Assembly (NCBI RefSeq): GCF_024748695.1
Contig: NZ_CP087176.1
Coordinates: 613,501 to 677,500 of the forward strand
DNA: 64,000 nucleotides
Source of the DNA: Pseudomonas sp. B21-040
GTDB taxonomy: Bacteria; Pseudomonadota; Gammaproteobacteria; Pseudomonadales; Pseudomonadaceae
Direction: 5' to 3'
Position 1 is the first letter of the stretch; every line of letters begins with the position of its first letter. Below, piece after piece: positions 54,117-63,746 of the stretch. The notes beneath the pieces are model-generated. The model was not told the origin of the DNA. It did not search any database and was given only the letters and a program-made list of their open reading frames with translations. A program made the translations under genes and the position numbers.

Positions 54117-57100
54117 ATGCATGAGCAAGATAAGCGTCGTACTGATGGGTATGTAAGTTTCATCGATCTTTTCAAGTTGTCTGATCTTGAACAGGCATTA
54201 CATGATCATAAAGGGACTGATGAATACGACGCGGTATTTCGCTATTACTTCGGTTGTATTGGTCAACTCGATTTTCCACGGATGCGTGCGCCACTCGGGC
54301 TGCTGATCCAGGCATTGGGGTCGTTTGCAAAACCCTCGAGGCGACGCCGACGTTCGGCGGAAGTAAAGGTGCCGGCGGAACCTGGTGAAGGTCAGTCCCC
54401 CACCCTGACGAACATTCTCAACCGCGTTGAAAGTTTTCAGGCGCGTTTGTCCAACAGTGTTAAACAATTAACGGTCGCCGCCACCGAAGTGCCGAAAAAC
54501 CTGCACTTTGTATGGCTAGGCGGTGGCATTGGGGATATTCAGCGCGATTACATCAATGTCTGGAAACAGGCCCTCGCGGGGGAAGGCTATAACCTCAAAC
54601 TCTGGTATGACAGTGACGCGTTGCTGGCCTACGAGACCAACCGGATTATTGTCGAGGCCGCCAAGGCTGATGCGATGATTAAGGGTGGGGCGACCAGCGA
54701 GACCGCGCTTGAACTGGGTGACAAGTACGAAGAACGAGCGATTGTCCTCAAGCAACAGATGAGCGCGCATATCACCAACGCTGTAAGTCGCGGCGAGAAA
54801 GCCGACGATGCTCGCATTGATCTGCTGGTCCGCGCTTATGGGCAGCACGAAGCGCACTTGAAAGCCTTGAAGGTCAAAAACAGTGAGAGTCTTTCGGCAC
54901 TGGGCGAGGGCGACCTGGAACTTCGTGACCTGGCCAGCAATGCCACGCCGCTGCGCTTGCAGGCCATCTACGAACGAGAAATCAGACTGCGCGGCAACTT
55001 TGCCGCGGCCTCCGATGTGGTACGCATCGAGGCTTTGATGGCTGAAGGAGGCCGTTACGCGGATGTCGATAACCTGCCGCCTCTTCCGAACATCCTGGGC
55101 GAGGTGGACATCAGCCAATTTGCCCCCGATGCGCGTCTGGGCGTCCTGCAATTGTTGCTGGATCACAATCCCGAATGGATGCCGGGTCGCCAGGCGCTGC
55201 GTAGCAGGTACACAAACTATGCCCAGGTGATTCCCGAGGAGCATCTTCCGGCGCTGGAACGTTTTGCCAAAAGTCATCCGGCGTTGAACAGCGTTTTTCG
55301 CCCGCCGGCAGAGCGTCTGGTGCGTCCGGACGGACTGCGAGCCGTCGCCGAACAAAGCAGTTTGAGTAATGCATTCATCATGGCTCATCCCGGGTCGGCG
55401 ATGCTGAGCGCCGTGATCGAACGTTTCAGGCTCAACTATGAAATAGTCGATGCCACGACCCGGTTGGCCTTGCAGAGAAAGGTAGCGTTTATCGACGCCG
55501 AGACCATGAGCGGTGTTGCGCGAGAGGTCGTCGAGAACAGATTCGGTTCCTTGGGCGAACTTCCGATGGAAGAAGAGTTGTCGCTCGCTTTTCTGACAGA
55601 AGCAGCCGCCACCTATTACAGCGACGGGATTCGCCCCCAGAGCGAAGTGACGATCTACCTGACCGGGCCGGCTGCGATGCGTGATGCGGTCACCGCCTAC
55701 GTCAGAATGCACTTCACCCCACAGGCGGCTGTAGCCTGGCGAGGCGACGTTGCCATTGCCCCCATCGCGACCGTCAACCGGTCGACCGAGGAGGAGCTGG
55801 ATCACTCCTGGAAAGAGAACACGAGTGACACCTCCCAATGGCTCGCCAGTGAGCAAAAGCGCTGGCAGGAGGGGCGATTCAAAAACCGTTTCATGGGTGA
55901 CATGGGGGAACTGCTCAAGTACCAGACCATTGATTTCGAGGAAGGCTGGCCGGTCATCGAGGGGCGCCATGTGTTGTCGACCGACCTGTTACAGCGCTTG
56001 GCTGATGAACTGGGTGAGCCGTTTCTGCAGGCGATGAATGAACAGCGCAGCGATGAGCTGACGTTTGAAAAGGCCGTGCCGTTGAGCTTTGATGACCGGC
56101 AATCGATCATCGCCCAGGACGGAAAAGCGCTGCCTCCGGCTTCGCTGAGCGACACAAAGACGCAACGTTTATCCATCGATGAAGCCTTGACCGCCATTGC
56201 CAGCGGCTCGCTCCTGACGGCGCAATTGAGCCCCGCGCAGCGACTCTTGCTCGGTGCTTTATTGGGCGCCAAGGCACTGGATAACCGTAGCTTCGAGGCG
56301 CTGAGTGCCGAACTCGATAACCTGGCCAACACCGTTCGCGAACTGGGCGTTTCGGGACGTTATGCGGCCATTGAGCGTCAACTCTTCAAACACAATTCGC
56401 CGGCCTTCCTGGCGGGAATGAATAGCGCTCCCGGCGAACCGCCAGCGTTCTTTGAGCACGCACTGGAACTCAAGAAAAATGCCCTCGCGCAACCGTTGAC
56501 CTTGCGCCAATGGGGGCAGAACGTCGCCCGAATCCAAGAGGTCGCGAAGCTTGAATTTCGTGACCGGGTTGTCGAGCGAGTGGGGATTGTTCTGGAAAGT
56601 TTCCAGGCGGGTACGACGAAACTGGTGCCACAGGATTTGTTGTTACAGGGGGCCGGTGAGCGGGTGGGTGGCCGTTGTTATCCATTGGCACTGGCGATGG
56701 CCGCGGCGCTGCTACACAGCCCTGCCGCCGCCAATACCCTGCGCGAACGTTTCTACCTTGGGGTCATTGATCCAAAGGAAAACGACTCCGCGGTCTTTCT
56801 GAACGCGGTGGAAGAAATGCGCGGCGTGCAACTCAACGAGGTGGGTACCTCCCTCGCTCGTTCTGACGTGGCGCAGGTGGTGGCGCTACTGGAAACCAAG
56901 ACGTCCCCCAGCACCTTGATGCTCAACTCCAATAACCACTCGATGCTGGTGGCGAAAACCTTTGTCGGCGAGCGCGGCCTCTATCACTTCTACGATCCGA
57001 ACTTCGGTGTGTTCGAGTTTGAGCAACCACTGCTGTTTCGCGAAGCGTTGGAGCAGTTCTTTCTGGAACATGAAATGGCCAAACAGTACGCCGCCTATGG

Positions 57101-60100
57101 CGACGCCTTGCGGCCAACGTTTGACCTGATCGAGGTGGACGGTACACGCCTGTCCGAAACGGCGTTGCCTTCCGGTATTCGTGTGTCGGAATTGCTGCAA
57201 CCCGGCCCGTTGAAGGAGCAGACATTGCCTGCACTCAGGCAGCGCCTGGCCAGTGCTCACGGCGACTCGCTGATGAGTAATCCGCGTCTGGGCAGCAGTC
57301 TGTTGGAACTCGACAGCTATGGCTGGAGCCAGCAGATACGCGAGGCGACCACTGAGCTTCTGGAAAAAAATCAGCTGGCGCAGAGGCTTGTCCCGTTATT
57401 CGAGACGTTGGAAATTACCCCGGTCGGCGAGTATCGCTTGAGCCTGATCGATCCCGAAAAGCCCGAGCACCTGGTACAAGTCATCACTAACGATCAGCGC
57501 TTGCTGCGCATCAAAACCTATTTGTCAGAGCAATTCTCGACGCTGGCGACAAAACCCCGGGCGCCGGTCAATGAGCTGGACCCGACGGGCGCCGGCAGCG
57601 TCCATACCTTGAACGCAGGGTTCACCATCCAGGCGCTGATGAACGCGTTGCGCAACCAGGAAGGTGCTGGAAAACCGTTGACGATGGCCGTTCGGTTGCA
57701 CGCTTACGTCAATTACGCGCAGTTGGTACATGGCAATGCGGTCGATGTTCTTGGGCTGGTCAAACTGGTGCGACAAGCGCTGGCTGAAGAGAAGGTGATC
57801 GCTCAAACCTGTGCGCCGGTGGTGAGCGAGGCCTTGGGCCATGTCGCCAATGAAGGCGTGGGTGCGGTGTTGGGCCTGGCCAACGCAGGTTTCGATATCT
57901 ATCAGTTATCCACGGCCGAAAACGACGTCGAGCGCGCGCAATACGGTACTCAACTGGCATTCGATTCCGCCAGCGTAATGCTGGCAGGGGCCGGAATTGG
58001 CGCCGGGGTGGTGGGGGCGAGTACAGCGGCCGCGGTGCTGGGTGGTGCCGGTGTGATTCTGGGTGGCCTGGCGATTGGTGCGGCAGCGCTCGCACAAGGT
58101 TTTGCCGTGATTGCCGAAGAGGTCAAACAAGTCGGATTGTTTTTTGACGGGTTGGAACGTGCGCATCGCGAAGGCGGTTATCGGTTCGATGAGGCCGCCA
58201 GCGCGTGGCTGCCTCAATCGGCCCTGGTCTTCCAGACGTTGGACCTGAAGGCCCGCACCCTGGCGTTCGGCAGCCCTGAACTGTTCCCCCTGCGTGATCA
58301 TTTCGGGGTCCCTGACTTTGATGTGGATTACGAGCGAACGATTGATATTCGTCGTGAACTCGGTTTGCCAGGGCGCGCCGCGTTTGCACCCGCTGCGGGT
58401 CAGGCCATCGTGCTGCCGTGCACGCCTAAAACGGTTTACGGCTATGAATACAAATGGCTGCCCTTTTCGACACTGCGCCACAGCGTCGGGTTTGATACGG
58501 CGCGTCGCCTCGAGAAGAGGACACGGGATGGCACGCGTCTGTTTCTGTTCTCGTTCTATTCGTTTCCCGGTGACTACATTGTCTATCGCCTGAGCCCGGT
58601 CTATCAGCCCACGATGATCAATGTTCGGCTGGACGCAATCGCACGCACGCTGGTGGTGCCTGCGCTGCCGACATCGTGGCACGACAAGATCACTTATAAA
58701 ATCGAAGGCGCAGGGGCGAACTGCTCGCTGGTGCTCAATCCCGGGGTGAAGATCGAACTGGAGTCGCCGAGCCAGGAGACCTCGCGTTGGTTGCTGCAAG
58801 CCTCGTGGGCGAAGGAAAGCGATGTTCGAGTGGAGCGTTTTGGCGAACTCTTTATTGGTTCAATCAACGTTGAGTTGAGCGGCAGGGGACGCAATGAAGT
58901 CCTGATAAAAATCGGCAAGGATCAAGTGTTCAAGGTCGACTTCACCCAGTTGACGTTGATGGTTATCGAGCAGGACGCGACCCCGGGCATGGATGCCCAG
59001 GCATTGCAGGATCACTTCAAGACGTTGGCCCGAGCGCATCGCCTGGGCATGCCCTACACGCCGGTACATCAGTTTCCGGTCCCGTTCGAAAAACCCGATG
59101 AACCCAGGTTTACGACCGCCTGGTATGACTCGGCTGTCGATCGCTTTCTGTATTTTCGTGACGATGATCCGGGGGAGGCCGATGGGGCATTATTGGGCGC
59201 GGTGGTCGATGGGTATGCGTATTTCTATCACCCGCTGAATTACCTTGTCTGGCAAGTCGACGCAGTGACTGGCCTGCTCCACCGACGTTATCGGCTGTTG
59301 CTCGCCGAGGCTGCCGATAGCCTCATTACCCACTGCCAGGAAGCGACGCACGGGGTGATCACTCTCGTGCAGAAGGTCACTCGTAAAGACCGGACGGTGG
59401 ATGAGTTTGTCTACCAACTGCATGACGGCGAACTGTTCTTGAGTTCGATGACGCGCGACCTGGACCCGACGCTGGCAGCGGTCGTGAGCAAGCGCGAGAC
59501 ACTCGGCGACTGGGCTCAGGTATTGGGAGGGCATGTTGTGTTTGCGCCTGTGCCGGCAAACGGTGTGGTAACCACTGTCGACTGGCAGCCAGCGGCGTAC
59601 GTCTCGATTTGCTGGAAGGTGGATTCGACGCTGCGCGACCTGGCCTGGATTCGCCGCAGTGACCGCCTGATTGTCCGCCCTGCCGCGCCGCGACACCGGG
59701 AGCGAGGCTGGCCGGATTCCATCAAAAATCTCAAAGAGCTCACGCTTGTCCCGCCCACGAATAATGAGGGGGATGTGTTCGTCGTCTACGACAAGGCTGC
59801 CGGGCATCTGTCACGCCAGCAACGAATCAACGGGGCCTGGTCTGTTGAACAGATTGAACCCGAAGGGCTGGTGAATGTGGTTGCCATTGAAGAGGAATAT
59901 CTGGCGCTGACAGATAAAGGTCTGTTTTTCAATGTGACTACCGACGGTCGCCTGCAGTTGGGTGGGGTGACCGATGACTGGCTCAAGGATCGAGCACGTT
60001 GGTGGCTGGCGCTGGACAGCGTGGCCGACCAATACCCCGTCGCGAGTTTTGCCATCGTGGGCTTGAGCCACTTGCACGACCATGCCCGGTTAAGCGCCTG

Positions 60101-61235
60101 GTACGTGAACGATCGGCTGCTGTTATCCGATCTGGGACGTGGCGAGGAAGTACGCTTGCTGAGCGTTACGCCGGACAGCAGCGCAGCCTGGTTGCTGGCG
60201 CTGTCCACCGGTGAAATTTACCGTCAGGGCTTTATCGATCCTGTGCAACTCGACAGTGCATTTGGCCAGGGTTTGCAATTGTTGCAGGCCGGCGTGATAC
60301 CGGCACCGGTGCGAGAGTGGGGGCCCTGGCGGTTTGCCGAAGTAACAGCAGCAGGCGCAGGACTTCGCGCTACGACGCTTGAAGGGATCAACGTGGAGTT
60401 GCGCTATCAGGAGTCGGTGTTGATCACGGGCGTTGATAGCCAATGGGTGGCTGTTCAGACCGCGCCGTTGCAAGACGGTCTCAAGAGGCTGGTCGAAAAC
60501 CACCGGCACGCGGCGTTCCTTGCGGTTGAGGCACCCGACAGCCTGCAATGGTATGTGTCTGAAACCGGCCGATTGATTCGGGTTTCGAAAGCTTCGAATA
60601 CCGACGACTTCGAACTGTTGGGGACACAGCAGCAAATCAATGTGTTGCTTCATGAGCGCAAGGACGGGCTGCTGCATACCTACCCGGGCAAGGAGCAGGC
60701 CGGCCCCGTGCGTTATGTTCAGCGCAATGCTGAAGTGCTGACCCTCGAAGGGCAGATGACCGTCAGTGACCTGATGCCGTTGATTCCCGACGACGTGCAC
60801 ACATTGGTCCTTCGACTGGGCCAGGGCGCCGTTACTTACTGCTTGTCGAAGGCCGTCTGGTTCAGGTTGGAGTCGGTCATTGTCGACTGCCGGGCAATAC
60901 CGGGACGTGAGGCGTCAATTCCCGGCAAGTTGATCTGGGCGCTGGACAACACGGAGAAACTGACGCTGAGCAAGGTTCAGGAACACTTGGTCATTGTCGA
61001 TCCCGACTGTGGGCACAGCCTGATCTTTCGCGACGTGTTCTCGGCGGACGTCACCTTGCAGGGCGAAGTGTTCCTGGCCGTAGAAGGGTATCGATCCTTT
61101 GCCGTGTCCGCGTTGGTGAAAGCGTTGCTGATCAAGCTCGGTAACGAGGACAACGTCTTGTTGAGCGAGGTTGTACCGGCGCAGCGCATCGATCTGCCGA
61201 CCGCAGAGGAGGTTTCGGGCAACGGGTTGAGCTGA
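54117..61235 (+). CDS. Lymphostatin-like large toxin (GT44 / C58-like protease / TcdA-TcdB pore region)
   Basis: A 2372-residue protein, ATG 54117 with AAGGAAG seven bases upstream. Residues ~120-600 resemble the glycosyltransferase of large clostridial toxins: HFVWLGG (130-136), the sugar-nucleotide motif D316-V-D318 in a GGRYADVDNL context, and a later S564-W565. Residues ~845-970 carry a YopT-like Cys-His-Asp set: Cys854 (GRCYPLALA), His941 (NNHSMLVA), Asp960 (FYDPNFG). A TcdA/TcdB-type translocation region follows from ~1100, with a Gly/Ala-rich hydrophobic hairpin at 1286-1332. The last ~700 residues are unassigned; no CROP repeats. This order matches E. coli lymphostatin (LifA/Efa1). 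No signal peptide; export route unknown. Confidence 0.87.
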   Translation: MHEQDKRRTDGYVSFIDLFKLSDLEQALHDHKGTDEYDAVFRYYFGCIGQLDFPRMRAPLGLLIQALGSFAKPSRRRRRSAEVKVPAEPGEGQSPTLTNILNRVESFQARLSNSVKQLTVAATEVPKNLHFVWLGGGIGDIQRDYINVWKQALAGEGYNLKLWYDSDALLAYETNRIIVEAAKADAMIKGGATSETALELGDKYEERAIVLKQQMSAHITNAVSRGEKADDARIDLLVRAYGQHEAHLKALKVKNSESLSALGEGDLELRDLASNATPLRLQAIYEREIRLRGNFAAASDVVRIEALMAEGGRYADVDNLPPLPNILGEVDISQFAPDARLGVLQLLLDHNPEWMPGRQALRSRYTNYAQVIPEEHLPALERFAKSHPALNSVFRPPAERLVRPDGLRAVAEQSSLSNAFIMAHPGSAMLSAVIERFRLNYEIVDATTRLALQRKVAFIDAETMSGVAREVVENRFGSLGELPMEEELSLAFLTEAAATYYSDGIRPQSEVTIYLTGPAAMRDAVTAYVRMHFTPQAAVAWRGDVAIAPIATVNRSTEEELDHSWKENTSDTSQWLASEQKRWQEGRFKNRFMGDMGELLKYQTIDFEEGWPVIEGRHVLSTDLLQRLADELGEPFLQAMNEQRSDELTFEKAVPLSFDDRQSIIAQDGKALPPASLSDTKTQRLSIDEALTAIASGSLLTAQLSPAQRLLLGALLGAKALDNRSFEALSAELDNLANTVRELGVSGRYAAIERQLFKHNSPAFLAGMNSAPGEPPAFFEHALELKKNALAQPLTLRQWGQNVARIQEVAKLEFRDRVVERVGIVLESFQAGTTKLVPQDLLLQGAGERVGGRCYPLALAMAAALLHSPAAANTLRERFYLGVIDPKENDSAVFLNAVEEMRGVQLNEVGTSLARSDVAQVVALLETKTSPSTLMLNSNNHSMLVAKTFVGERGLYHFYDPNFGVFEFEQPLLFREALEQFFLEHEMAKQYAAYGDALRPTFDLIEVDGTRLSETALPSGIRVSELLQPGPLKEQTLPALRQRLASAHGDSLMSNPRLGSSLLELDSYGWSQQIREATTELLEKNQLAQRLVPLFETLEITPVGEYRLSLIDPEKPEHLVQVITNDQRLLRIKTYLSEQFSTLATKPRAPVNELDPTGAGSVHTLNAGFTIQALMNALRNQEGAGKPLTMAVRLHAYVNYAQLVHGNAVDVLGLVKLVRQALAEEKVIAQTCAPVVSEALGHVANEGVGAVLGLANAGFDIYQLSTAENDVERAQYGTQLAFDSASVMLAGAGIGAGVVGASTAAAVLGGAGVILGGLAIGAAALAQGFAVIAEEVKQVGLFFDGLERAHREGGYRFDEAASAWLPQSALVFQTLDLKARTLAFGSPELFPLRDHFGVPDFDVDYERTIDIRRELGLPGRAAFAPAAGQAIVLPCTPKTVYGYEYKWLPFSTLRHSVGFDTARRLEKRTRDGTRLFLFSFYSFPGDYIVYRLSPVYQPTMINVRLDAIARTLVVPALPTSWHDKITYKIEGAGANCSLVLNPGVKIELESPSQETSRWLLQASWAKESDVRVERFGELFIGSINVELSGRGRNEVLIKIGKDQVFKVDFTQLTLMVIEQDATPGMDAQALQDHFKTLARAHRLGMPYTPVHQFPVPFEKPDEPRFTTAWYDSAVDRFLYFRDDDPGEADGALLGAVVDGYAYFYHPLNYLVWQVDAVTGLLHRRYRLLLAEAADSLITHCQEATHGVITLVQKVTRKDRTVDEFVYQLHDGELFLSSMTRDLDPTLAAVVSKRETLGDWAQVLGGHVVFAPVPANGVVTTVDWQPAAYVSICWKVDSTLRDLAWIRRSDRLIVRPAAPRHRERGWPDSIKNLKELTLVPPTNNEGDVFVVYDKAAGHLSRQQRINGAWSVEQIEPEGLVNVVAIEEEYLALTDKGLFFNVTTDGRLQLGGVTDDWLKDRARWWLALDSVADQYPVASFAIVGLSHLHDHARLSAWYVNDRLLLSDLGRGEEVRLLSVTPDSSAAWLLALSTGEIYRQGFIDPVQLDSAFGQGLQLLQAGVIPAPVREWGPWRFAEVTAAGAGLRATTLEGINVELRYQESVLITGVDSQWVAVQTAPLQDGLKRLVENHRHAAFLAVEAPDSLQWYVSETGRLIRVSKASNTDDFELLGTQQQINVLLHERKDGLLHTYPGKEQAGPVRYVQRNAEVLTLEGQMTVSDLMPLIPDDVHTLVLRLGQGAVTYCLSKAVWFRLESVIVDCRAIPGREASIPGKLIWALDNTEKLTLSKVQEHLVIVDPDCGHSLIFRDVFSADVTLQGEVFLAVEGYRSFAVSALVKALLIKLGNEDNVLLSEVVPAQRIDLPTAEEVSGNGLS

Positions 61236-61248
61236 GTCCGGTTGACAC

Positions 61249-61280
61249 AAGGCCGCAGGTTTTTTCGACTCTGCGGCCTT
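61249..61280. terminator. Hairpin between toxin gene and marC
   Basis: AAGGCCGCAG and CTGCGGCCTT form a perfect 10-bp stem with a 12-nt T-rich loop between the convergent stops. It lacks a trailing T-run; it is the only candidate transcription end for either gene. Confidence 0.5.
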
Positions 61281-61285
61281 GAAGG

Positions 61286-61882
61286 TCAGGGCACCAGGTA
61301 GCCCTTCACCCCGGTAAAGATGATTTGCGCAGCCAATGCGCAGACGAACAACCCCATTAGCCGGCTGACGATCTGCAACCCCTGATCGCCAAGAATCCTC
61401 TCGATGTGGTTGGACAGATAAAGCACGACGCCCACGGTGAAACTGGCCAGGGCAATGCTGAGAATCGCCGTGAGTTTGTCGTCCCAATGCGGCTGGCCGA
61501 TGCCCATCACCAGCAATGCACCGATGGTACCGGGGCCGACTGTCAGGGGAATGGTCAGCGGGACGATGGTCACGTCCTGCTGCACGTTGTCGGTTTGCAC
61601 CGCCGACTTGCCTTGGGCCATGCCCAGCGCCGAAATGAACAACACGCTGCCGGCACCGATGCGGAACGCGTCCACGGTGATGCCGAACACAGTGAAAATC
61701 ACCCGCCCGAACAAGTACAGCAAGACGCTCGACACCAGCGTGGCGATGGCCACTTTCCAGGCCAGGCGTCGTTGTTCTTTGCGCGAGTAACCGCGAGTCA
61801 AGCTGATGAAGCAGGACAATACGAAGAATGGGCTGTAGAGCACCAGCATCTTCAGGTAAACGCTGAATAACTCTTGGAGCAT
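61286..61882 (-). CDS. MarC-family integral membrane protein
   Basis: 198 residues with six hydrophobic segments. MarC/UPF0056 hallmarks are PFFVLSCFISLTRGYSRKE near the start, AFRIGAGSVLFISALGMAQG and VPLTIPLTVGPGTIGALLVM. The family has no proven transport function despite its name. The gene is convergent with the toxin gene and divergent from the paralogue array. Confidence 0.9.
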   Translation of the reverse strand: MLQELFSVYLKMLVLYSPFFVLSCFISLTRGYSRKEQRRLAWKVAIATLVSSVLLYLFGRVIFTVFGITVDAFRIGAGSVLFISALGMAQGKSAVQTDNVQQDVTIVPLTIPLTVGPGTIGALLVMGIGQPHWDDKLTAILSIALASFTVGVVLYLSNHIERILGDQGLQIVSRLMGLFVCALAAQIIFTGVKGYLVP

Positions 61883-62150
61883 GGTCGGAGCTCACGGCGA
61901 TTGAAATTGAAGTGGAGTCTATCAGGCGCGGGGGCGTCTGTCGGCTTGAGGCCACGATAGTTTTGCGTGCAGAAAACTACTTGGTTTGTACGGCGTATTA
62001 GTTTTTGTTAGTTGGTCTGCTGGCGTATTTTAGTTGTGGCATGGTTGTAAGCTATATGGCGTTACAGTTGTGATCTTGTTGTATTCAAGTGGTTTGTGTA
62101 ACTTTGTCGCTCGGGCCCATGGAGGGCTTTTGTTAAATAAAGGAAGTGTT
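61883..62150. other. AT-rich promoter region of the paralogue array
   Basis: 268 nt between marC and the first array gene, AT-rich from about 61960. It ends in AAATAAAGGAAGTGTT before the ATG, a leader resembling that of the toxin (AAGGAAGTGTGTTT). No recognised operator or attachment site. Confidence 0.5.
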
Positions 62151-62948
62151 ATGAGTATTGAATCTAATCCTGTAGTAACTTTGTCTGATCGTCTTGAGCG
62201 TTTGAACGCATATGACGTGATGCCAGAGAGTATCATTATTGTTCCGCGTGCCATGACCATCAATAGTGGCGATGTCGATCAACCGGATCGCGCCTCGATT
62301 GTGGGAGACGGCATCTTGTCTTTTGTATCGGGAATGAGCGAGCAAAATAAAACCGATATTCAACACACTTATCTCTTCGCTTCGTTGGTGGCTAATAAAA
62401 AATACCCGCGCGATGATCAAGGTAAAGAGTGGTATCAGCTTTTTCTGCAAGTAATGCAGGATTCGGGTTGGACCATCTTGCAGAAGTATTACGACACTGT
62501 TGCCGCTTCCGGCAAGAGCTTCAAGATGGATCAGTTGGTGCTGAAGATCCTCGGCTCTGCCGTCGCTGCCGCTGCCGTTCCGGGGCCGACCTCGGTTCTG
62601 ATGCTGAAAGTCGCTGGTGATGCGCTGGCTGCGCTACAAACCAGTGGCAAGCCCCTTCAACTTTTCGACCAGAACATCAAGGATTCGGGGACGGGTGGGT
62701 TTGGTGTGGCCAGCTGTAAGGAAAGCCAGCACGGCGAAGTGATCATGGCGCTGGGTGCCGTCCGTTTCATTAAACGGACCAACCAGACCAAAGTCCTGTT
62801 TGTGGATTGGGACAGCAGTTCCGTCGATCTGTACAAAGGCGAAAGTCATATGACCATTGTGCCTTCCATTATTGAGCGCACTCGCGCCACCATCATCGCG
62901 AAGTTGGGTGATCGTGCACAAACCAAAATTGACGAATACGAAATCTGA
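62151..62948 (+). CDS. Paralogue-array protein 1, function unknown
   Basis: 265 residues from ATG 62151 with AAGGAAG upstream; longer upstream frames lack support. Conserved features shared with the next two genes: GDGILSFVSGMSEQNKTDIQ, then LFASLVANKKYP and a W-Y-x-x-F segment (KEWYQLFLQVMQDSGW). A weakly hydrophobic Ala-rich middle (ILGSAVAAAAVPGP) follows, and the C-terminus has VLFVDWDSSSVDLYKGES and RATIIAKLGDRAQ. No signal peptide or catalytic motif. Proteins of this plan occur in multi-copy runs in fluorescent pseudomonads as far as I recall; no activity is known to me. Confidence 0.82.
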   Translation: MSIESNPVVTLSDRLERLNAYDVMPESIIIVPRAMTINSGDVDQPDRASIVGDGILSFVSGMSEQNKTDIQHTYLFASLVANKKYPRDDQGKEWYQLFLQVMQDSGWTILQKYYDTVAASGKSFKMDQLVLKILGSAVAAAAVPGPTSVLMLKVAGDALAALQTSGKPLQLFDQNIKDSGTGGFGVASCKESQHGEVIMALGAVRFIKRTNQTKVLFVDWDSSSVDLYKGESHMTIVPSIIERTRATIIAKLGDRAQTKIDEYEI

Positions 62949-62962
62949 TCCTGTGTGATCGT

Positions 62963-62991
62963 TTGGCGACTACGTTGTAGTCGCCAATTTT
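62963..62991 (+). terminator. Intrinsic terminator/attenuator inside the array
   Basis: TTGGCGACTAC-GTT-GTAGTCGCCAA followed by TTTT is a perfect 11-bp stem with a triloop, 14 nt after the first array gene and just before the ribosome-binding site of the second. It should uncouple or reduce expression of the downstream genes. Confidence 0.85.
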
Positions 62992-63011
62992 GAATGAGTC
63001 AGGAGTTATTG

Positions 63012-63746
63012 ATGGGTGCGCAGTATTCAGTTTTCGTTAATGCCGGTGCCGTTGTCTTACTGTCCTCCGCCCTGCTGGAGCAGGAGAGGCAGGATGTGTT
63101 GAATTCGGTGTTGTTCGCGCAATTGGTGGCTAATAAGAAATACCCGGAATTTACGCTTGGTGATGGGTGGTATGACACCTGTCAGGGGGTACTTAAGGAT
63201 AGTTGGTTGCAGAGGGCGGTGGCGTGGGACAGTTTCGGAACCGATGCCGAATCGAAGCGTGCCATGGTGCAGTGGGTCGAGAGCCGACTGGAAGATCAAG
63301 CAGGTAACATTACGATTGCCGGGATCGCCGGGGTCTTTAACGATATCGCTCAATTGCCCTGCAATCATCCGGCAACTGAGCTACTGCGCGAGCAGATGTC
63401 CAGGCAAAAAAATATCGAGGTGTCGGGCACACCCGCAGAGGCAGTGAGTGACGTCAGGTTGCAAATCATTGTCGTCGGCCAAGGGGCTGTAATGAGCAGT
63501 CTCTTTATAGAGTTCGAAACCAATGTGCATACCTTAACTGATCCTTTGGGCCATTTGTTTTCCTCAGATAACGTGCTGGGCAATATCCGACTCAGATGGT
63601 TTCAAGCCAACTTGTCGTCTGTCCTTTATGTCTCCCTTCGCGATGCCATCGTAAAGAAACTGGGGGATAAGGCGGCGAAAAACATCCTGTACATTTCTGA
63701 CATTAAGCCAGTTGGATTGCCATCGACAGCGGGGGCACCGTCATGA
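63012..63746 (+). CDS. Paralogue-array protein 2, function unknown
   Basis: 244 residues from ATG 63012, preceded by AGGAG (an ATG at 62994 lies before that site and is rejected). It shares with gene 1 the LFAQLVANKKYP block (LANKKYP identical), the GDGWYDTCQGVLKDSW segment and the terminal RDAIVKKLGDKA. The middle is diverged. The stop overlaps the start of the third gene (ATGA), so genes 2 and 3 are translationally coupled. No known domain recognised. Confidence 0.8.
   Translation: MGAQYSVFVNAGAVVLLSSALLEQERQDVLNSVLFAQLVANKKYPEFTLGDGWYDTCQGVLKDSWLQRAVAWDSFGTDAESKRAMVQWVESRLEDQAGNITIAGIAGVFNDIAQLPCNHPATELLREQMSRQKNIEVSGTPAEAVSDVRLQIIVVGQGAVMSSLFIEFETNVHTLTDPLGHLFSSDNVLGNIRLRWFQANLSSVLYVSLRDAIVKKLGDKAAKNILYISDIKPVGLPSTAGAPS

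Noticed and set aside
54516..55970. 484-codon minus-strand frame opposite the toxin
   Set aside because: It runs antisense to the glycosyltransferase coding sequence with its DVD motif, and has no ribosome-binding site or family resemblance.
54117..61235. Clostridial-type CROP repeats or C80 autoprotease in the toxin
   Set aside because: No choline-binding-like short repeats are present, and the Cys/His/Asp set fits a YopT-like arrangement better than the C80 order.
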